A DNA stretch of 64,000 nucleotides from Blumeriella jaapii (taxonomy: Eukaryota; Ascomycota; Leotiomycetes; Helotiales; Drepanopezizaceae): positions 392,501 to 456,500 of the forward strand of contig VWND01000010.1 in assembly GCA_009599575.1 (NCBI GenBank), given 5' to 3'. Position numbers and translations under genes: made by a program. The notes below the pieces were generated by a model. It ran no database searches. It saw only the letters and a list, made by a program, of their open reading frames with translations, and was not told where the DNA came from. Position 1 is the stretch's first letter; the number at the start of each line of letters is the position of its first letter. Shown in pieces: positions 60,376 to 64,000 of this stretch.

Positions 60376-61460
60376 GTAAGGTCTAGCATAGATATTGGAT
60401 CGGGGTGCTGCGATGTAGTTGGTGCGGGTTGAATAACAGTTGGCAATCTTATCGGCCTAACTTTTTGAGTGCACTCGCGATTTAGCAAAAATTAAAAAGA
60501 AAGAAAGGATACCGACTGAAATGAGAAAATTTCAAAAAGTGAAAAAAAAAAAAAAAAAAAAATTAAAATTGCTAAAAACATCAAAACTCAACTAGAACCC
60601 CAGGTTCTAGTCTACAAACGTAATCGAATACGTTATTGTTTCCCGTCCAGATCGTCCTGAAGACAGCCTGCCTACCAGGCCATCCCGCCACTGGATAGTA
60701 TTTGGGTGTCGTGTTGGGGTATATGAGAGAGGTACAAATGTGTTGTCGCGCGTGTGGGTTGGTTGGTGGGTGGGTGCTGGCTCGGCTACGTTGTTTACTT
60801 ACGGCCCAACATCAACAAACCCGGCTCCTCCACCCGCAAAAACACGTACAGATGCGAGTGCGAAATTTGGAAAGCCATCTCTGGGCGATGTTTATTCCGA
60901 GGAGGACGAGGACTGGAGTAAGGAAGGGTTTGCATTGGTTTGGAAGGAGGTGAAGCGCTACCTGGGTGGGGTTGTTACCTAGGCTTGAGATTTTAACGGG
61001 CACTGGAGTGAGTGTATGTACTGTGATAGTGGGCTGGTTTAGATGGATGTGCAGTTTGGGGTGGGGGTCTTGTCACTACGGCTCTAGAGGCCACACAGTA
61101 AGTACCGCTTTCTATCTAACCGGAGTTGCATCGGGTCTCTCACATCAGTATTTTCTTCTAAGAGCCGTTAGGAAACAGCTTGAACTTAAGGATGGGGGGG
61201 CGGTAGTAAAGTGAAACAACCAAGAAAAGCGGGGTATGTCGAGCTACGACTGGAAAGTCCCAAGTTCTTGTGAAGGGACAACCAGCTTATGTATGTGTTG
61301 TGAGCTTGTCTGGAAGGTACAGTACAGTCTTGTGCAGGATGCTCTTCACGTCTTCGCATCCGGATATCGAAAGCAAATAGGCTTCCTTTCGCAGGGCGGC
61401 CGGCATTTTGGCATACCTCAGAAGGCCCGCCAGCAGCTCACCGACGCAGTTCCAACTGAT
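60376..61460. other. Intergenic spacer with poly-A run
   Basis: Contains a 21-A homopolymer (60542-60562) about 170 bp after the methyltransferase stop, a possible small gene at 60740-60982, and nothing else clear. Confidence 0.5.
60740..60982 (+). CDS. Possible 3' exon of a small hypothetical protein
   Basis: An open frame without ATG whose last 60 residues look like protein: TSTNPAPPPAKTRTDASAKF, then SLGDVYSEEDEDWSKEGFAL and VWKEVKRYLGGVVT before a TAG. The polar-to-amphipathic pattern resembles small fungal proteins of 60-90 residues. The upstream part (VWVGWWVGAGSATLF) is low-complexity and the start exon is not found. No family recognised; could be a fragment. Confidence 0.3.
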   Translation: MLSRVWVGWWVGAGSATLFTYGPTSTNPAPPPAKTRTDASAKFGKPSLGDVYSEEDEDWSKEGFALVWKEVKRYLGGVVT

Positions 61461-62438
61461 ATGACTACCTATTCCTTCCTCTTCGACAACCCAGGTAGAT
61501 ACTTCCCATCACGGGATGCGTCTGGACCGCCCATGGGATACACCAACACCGCCACTCTCTTTCGCCTGACCCATTCCGAGATTCAATCAGTGGCAGCCAG
61601 CATCTCTGCGTCACTGACCACCGAGCATGGGCTCCGACCCGGAGACGTCGTCTCGACATGCTCGTCGAATGCCGTTTCGCACCCAGCAGCCGTGTTTGGA
61701 GTGATGCGAGCGGGAGGCATTCCGGCTCTGAGTTCCCCGGCGTTCAACGAAGAGGAGATGATACACGTCTCCAGAACCGTTATCTGCAAATCGGTGCTTT
61801 GTGAACAAGCAAACACCAAGGTCGTCAGAGGGGCTTTGCGGCAGCTGAAACGAAGGGGGGAGTGCGTTCTCGTGATGGATGGAAAGAGAGAGGACGAAGT
61901 GCGCGCAGCCATATCGGCGGACTACCTGAGATTCAACAACACGGACGAGAGGATTGCACGACACCGTGGGAGATGTCCCAGGGAACGAAGAATAGCGAAA
62001 TCTGCGCTGTGCTGTGATTCAGTAGTGGCACGACCGGACTCTCAAACGCCGTGGGCTCTTCTTCAATTCCATCTCAGCAGCATCCACATCTGACATCGGC
62101 CACAGGTCACGATCTCCCACCACAAGGCCGTACTGGGACTTCTCCTTTCTATCACAGTAGGCTGGCTGCCACGTATCCAGCCTTTCGCCGGCTACACTCC
62201 CACTCGAATCACTGGTGTTGTGAAACTGCTTGTCCTGCCATTCGTCATCGGCGCCGAGGTGGTGATCCTGCCGCAGTTCACGACGCCCTTGAAGGCCTCC
62301 TGTCCGCCATAGAGCGGTACAAGATAGCCGAAGTGCAAGTCGTCCCTCCGACCATCACTCGGCTGGTCAACGATCCGTTGGTCGACCAGTACGATCTCCC
62401 ATGCATCTCGCGTTTTGCATCTGGCGCAGCTCCCATCA
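61461..62438 (+). pseudogene. Decayed AMP-dependent acyl-CoA ligase (4-coumarate-CoA-ligase-like)
   Basis: The N-terminal part is open from ATG 61461 (PPMGYTNTATLFRLTHSEIQ; HGLRPGDVVSTCSSNAVSHP; GVMRAGGIPALSSPAFNEEE). The AMP-binding signature SSGTTGLSNA at about 62018-62050 is in a different frame, preceded by an in-frame TGA at 62015-62017 where a Cys codon is usual. After a plausible intron (62051-62105), VTISHHKAVLGLL and VVKLLVLPFVIGAEVVILPQ follow. A second frameshift near 62285 leads to SAIERYKIAEVQVVPPTITR and FASGAAPIS at 62438, ending at a GTAAGC donor. The C-terminal half of the enzyme (TGE and GK motifs) is not found downstream. One nonsense codon, two frame breaks and a lost 3' half make this a pseudogene. 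Confidence 0.78.
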
Positions 62439-64000
62439 GTAAGCCCCGACAAACTCTCTCTCCATCCCTTCCTCCATCCATAGAAGCGTCGTCGTCGTCG
62501 TGCTGCGGCGGCAGCAGGCAGCAGCAGCTGGAGGAGCGCGAGACGGGCAGTGCGGAAGAGAGGCTGATGCGCTATGTGAGGGAGAGGAAGGGGAGGGGGG
62601 AAGAGGCTAGTGGGAGTACGCTTTCGGGAGGACGTTCCCAAGAGCGCGAGTGGGACGATACTGAGACGGGCGTTGCGGGAGGAGTATCAGGACGCGGCGA
62701 CGCCCACAGCGAAGCTGTAGAGAGCAGTACGTCCTTGCCATGCCCATGGCGCAACTTGCCTCTTTGTCTGGAGGGCATTCTCGCCGTGATGGCTGCGTCG
62801 TCGTCGCCTCTGCTTCCGATGCTGTGGACATACGTACGCACACATCCACATCCCGATGTCCCGCTCGCCGACGCTGCTTGGGCCTCCGGAAATGCCAGAC
62901 ACCCATCAGCGCTGCCTTCTTTCTGTCCTGCCTCTCCTCGCACGCGGACTGGGCTGCTCCGTCCGGGGCACCCAGGCGCGGTGTGTCCTACAGGACGCCG
63001 ACGGCCACCCGCACGTAAACAGCCGCAGATCGAACACCGCCGTCTCGACGTGCCCGACTCGGCGAGCCGCCCGCACTCGCTCGCTCCACGCCGCTGTCCG
63101 TGTTCCCGTGGGGAATCTTCGATCTATCTAAGCGATCTACGTCTACACAGATACCAGCTTCCGCGTCAAGAAAGACTGGAAGAAGATTGGTTAAGTGAGC
63201 AGCTAGATCAAGATACACCCCCCCCCCCTCCCCGGGACCCTTTCCCCTACATGAGCTGTGAAATGGACATCGAGAGAAAACGTCCAGCGACGGAATACTC
63301 GTTTATAAACAACACTCTCCATGTCCTGCGACACTACCCAAAAAAAACAATAGAAGCACAGCAGCAACTAACGCTCTCAAATACATACCAGTCCCCCTCC
63401 CCCCCCGCTTGTCAAATCGGCGACGGACAGCCGACAGAGGGAAGCCTCGTACCCACAGGCCTCGAGCGTTATTCAGCGGTGCCCTCGCCGTCAGCGACGG
63501 CGTAAACGCCCGTCCTTTCCTCCTCTCTTCTGCGCGTCGGTACGAGCAAGGAGGGCGGTTCGCTTACGAGCAGGATTAAGCGAGCCCTACCTATGTACTG
63601 TACAGTACAGTACCTGCTGTATGTGTGACCCGTACAACTGCACGGCTTACCTGTGCCCCCCCCCCCCCCCGCTCTCCCGGGAAGCGAGTCATCCTCACAT
63701 CTTTGCGTCTTTTTCCGTGGTCGCGGTTCCGGATTCTGGCCTTCTTCCTGTCGGCATGTGATGCCGGACTCTTGGCGGGGGACGGGCTGGCTGGCTACGG
63801 TAGTGTAGCTCGGCTGTGATGGGATGGGATGGGATGGGAACAGCAGGATGTGCTGTGCTGCTGTGCTTACAGTAAGTACTGTACTGTTGTATTGTTGCTT
63901 TGCGTGCGACAGTCCTGTGCTGTGCTGTGCGGTACTGTACTGTACAGTGAGGATCTTGAATATGGCTCACACGCGGGACGGGGTTGGGTTCCCTCAGGTT
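62439..64000. other. GC-rich and low-complexity spacer at the right edge
   Basis: Long open frames here reflect GC richness and (GTC)n/(CAG)n-like runs near 62487-62530; none shows a domain. Also present: a 15-C run (63656-63670), GTACTGTACAGTACAGTACC (63595-63614), four GGGAT units (63819-63838), TGCTGTGCTGTGC, and GTACTGTACTGTACAGTG (63932-63949). Confidence 0.6.
63819..63838. repeat. (GGGAT)4 tandem
   Basis: Four GGGAT pentamers in an intergenic setting; not a TTAGGG telomere repeat. Confidence 0.85.

Noticed and set aside
62051..63505. 484-residue plus-strand frame
   Set aside because: Runs from the intron of the decayed ligase gene through GC-rich repeats; only about 62285-62438 shows family similarity, and that part belongs to the pseudogene.
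63819..63838. GGGAT tandem as telomere-like sequence
   Set aside because: Unit differs from fungal TTAGGG and only four copies are present.

Overview
The window is nuclear DNA of a filamentous ascomycete (Pezizomycotina). This rests on compact genes interrupted by short GT-AG introns, mostly 43-150 bp. It also rests on fungal families (AzgA purine permease, GT90/CAP10 glycosyltransferase, DUF3716 and DUF4048 proteins, multi-PAS hybrid histidine kinase) and on long intergenic spacers with microsatellites, homopolymer runs and a recurring TACCTACTGTAC / GTACTGTAC motif. I see no prokaryotic operons, rRNA, CRISPR array or convincing tRNA. Exon boundaries were worked out by hand from reading-frame continuity, GT/AG signals and family conservation.

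Layout. 0-2.5 kb: 3' part of a USP7/Ubp15-type deubiquitinase (+). 5.5-7.1 kb: F-box protein (+). 8.0-8.15 kb: perfect (TAC)n array. 9.3-10.1 kb: p24-family cargo receptor (+). 10.5-12.4 kb: splicing factor Prp45/SNW1 (+). 15.6-19.5 kb: 13-exon hybrid histidine kinase (+). 20.8-22.2 kb: GT90 glycosyltransferase (+). 23.6-24.2 kb: AT-rich relic of an inverted-repeat transposon. 25.3-26.6 kb: DUF3716 protein (+). 28.7-29.9 kb: polytopic membrane protein resembling UPF0658 (-). 31.2-33.3 kb: protein with a DNA-ligase N-terminal domain but no visible catalytic core (-). 34.2-35.8 kb: DUF4048 gene with an apparent frameshift (+).

37.6-42.5 kb: a small cysteine-rich secreted protein gene (-) beside about 4 kb of AT-rich, repeat-bearing DNA with short inverted-repeat elements and solo-LTR-like fragments. 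42.6-44.7 kb: AzgA purine transporter (-) with GATA sites in its promoter and a 270-bp polypurine tract upstream. 46.9-47.7 kb: TIM22 (+). 49.8-51.5 kb: secreted aspartic-protease-like protein with altered catalytic motifs and a splice-phase break (+). 52.9-54.9 kb: PhoD-type phosphatase (+). 56.5-58.0 kb: unknown four-exon gene (+). 58.6-60.4 kb: METTL25-type methyltransferase-like protein (+). 61.5-62.4 kb: decayed AMP-dependent acyl-CoA ligase (+). The last 1.5 kb is low-complexity spacer.

The genes form no evident pathway or cluster; most are housekeeping or regulatory genes in ordinary syntenic arrangement. The parts most worth a second look are the 37.6-42.5 kb secreted-protein/repeat island, the core-less ligase-like protein, the degenerate aspartic-protease-like gene and the inverted-repeat elements.
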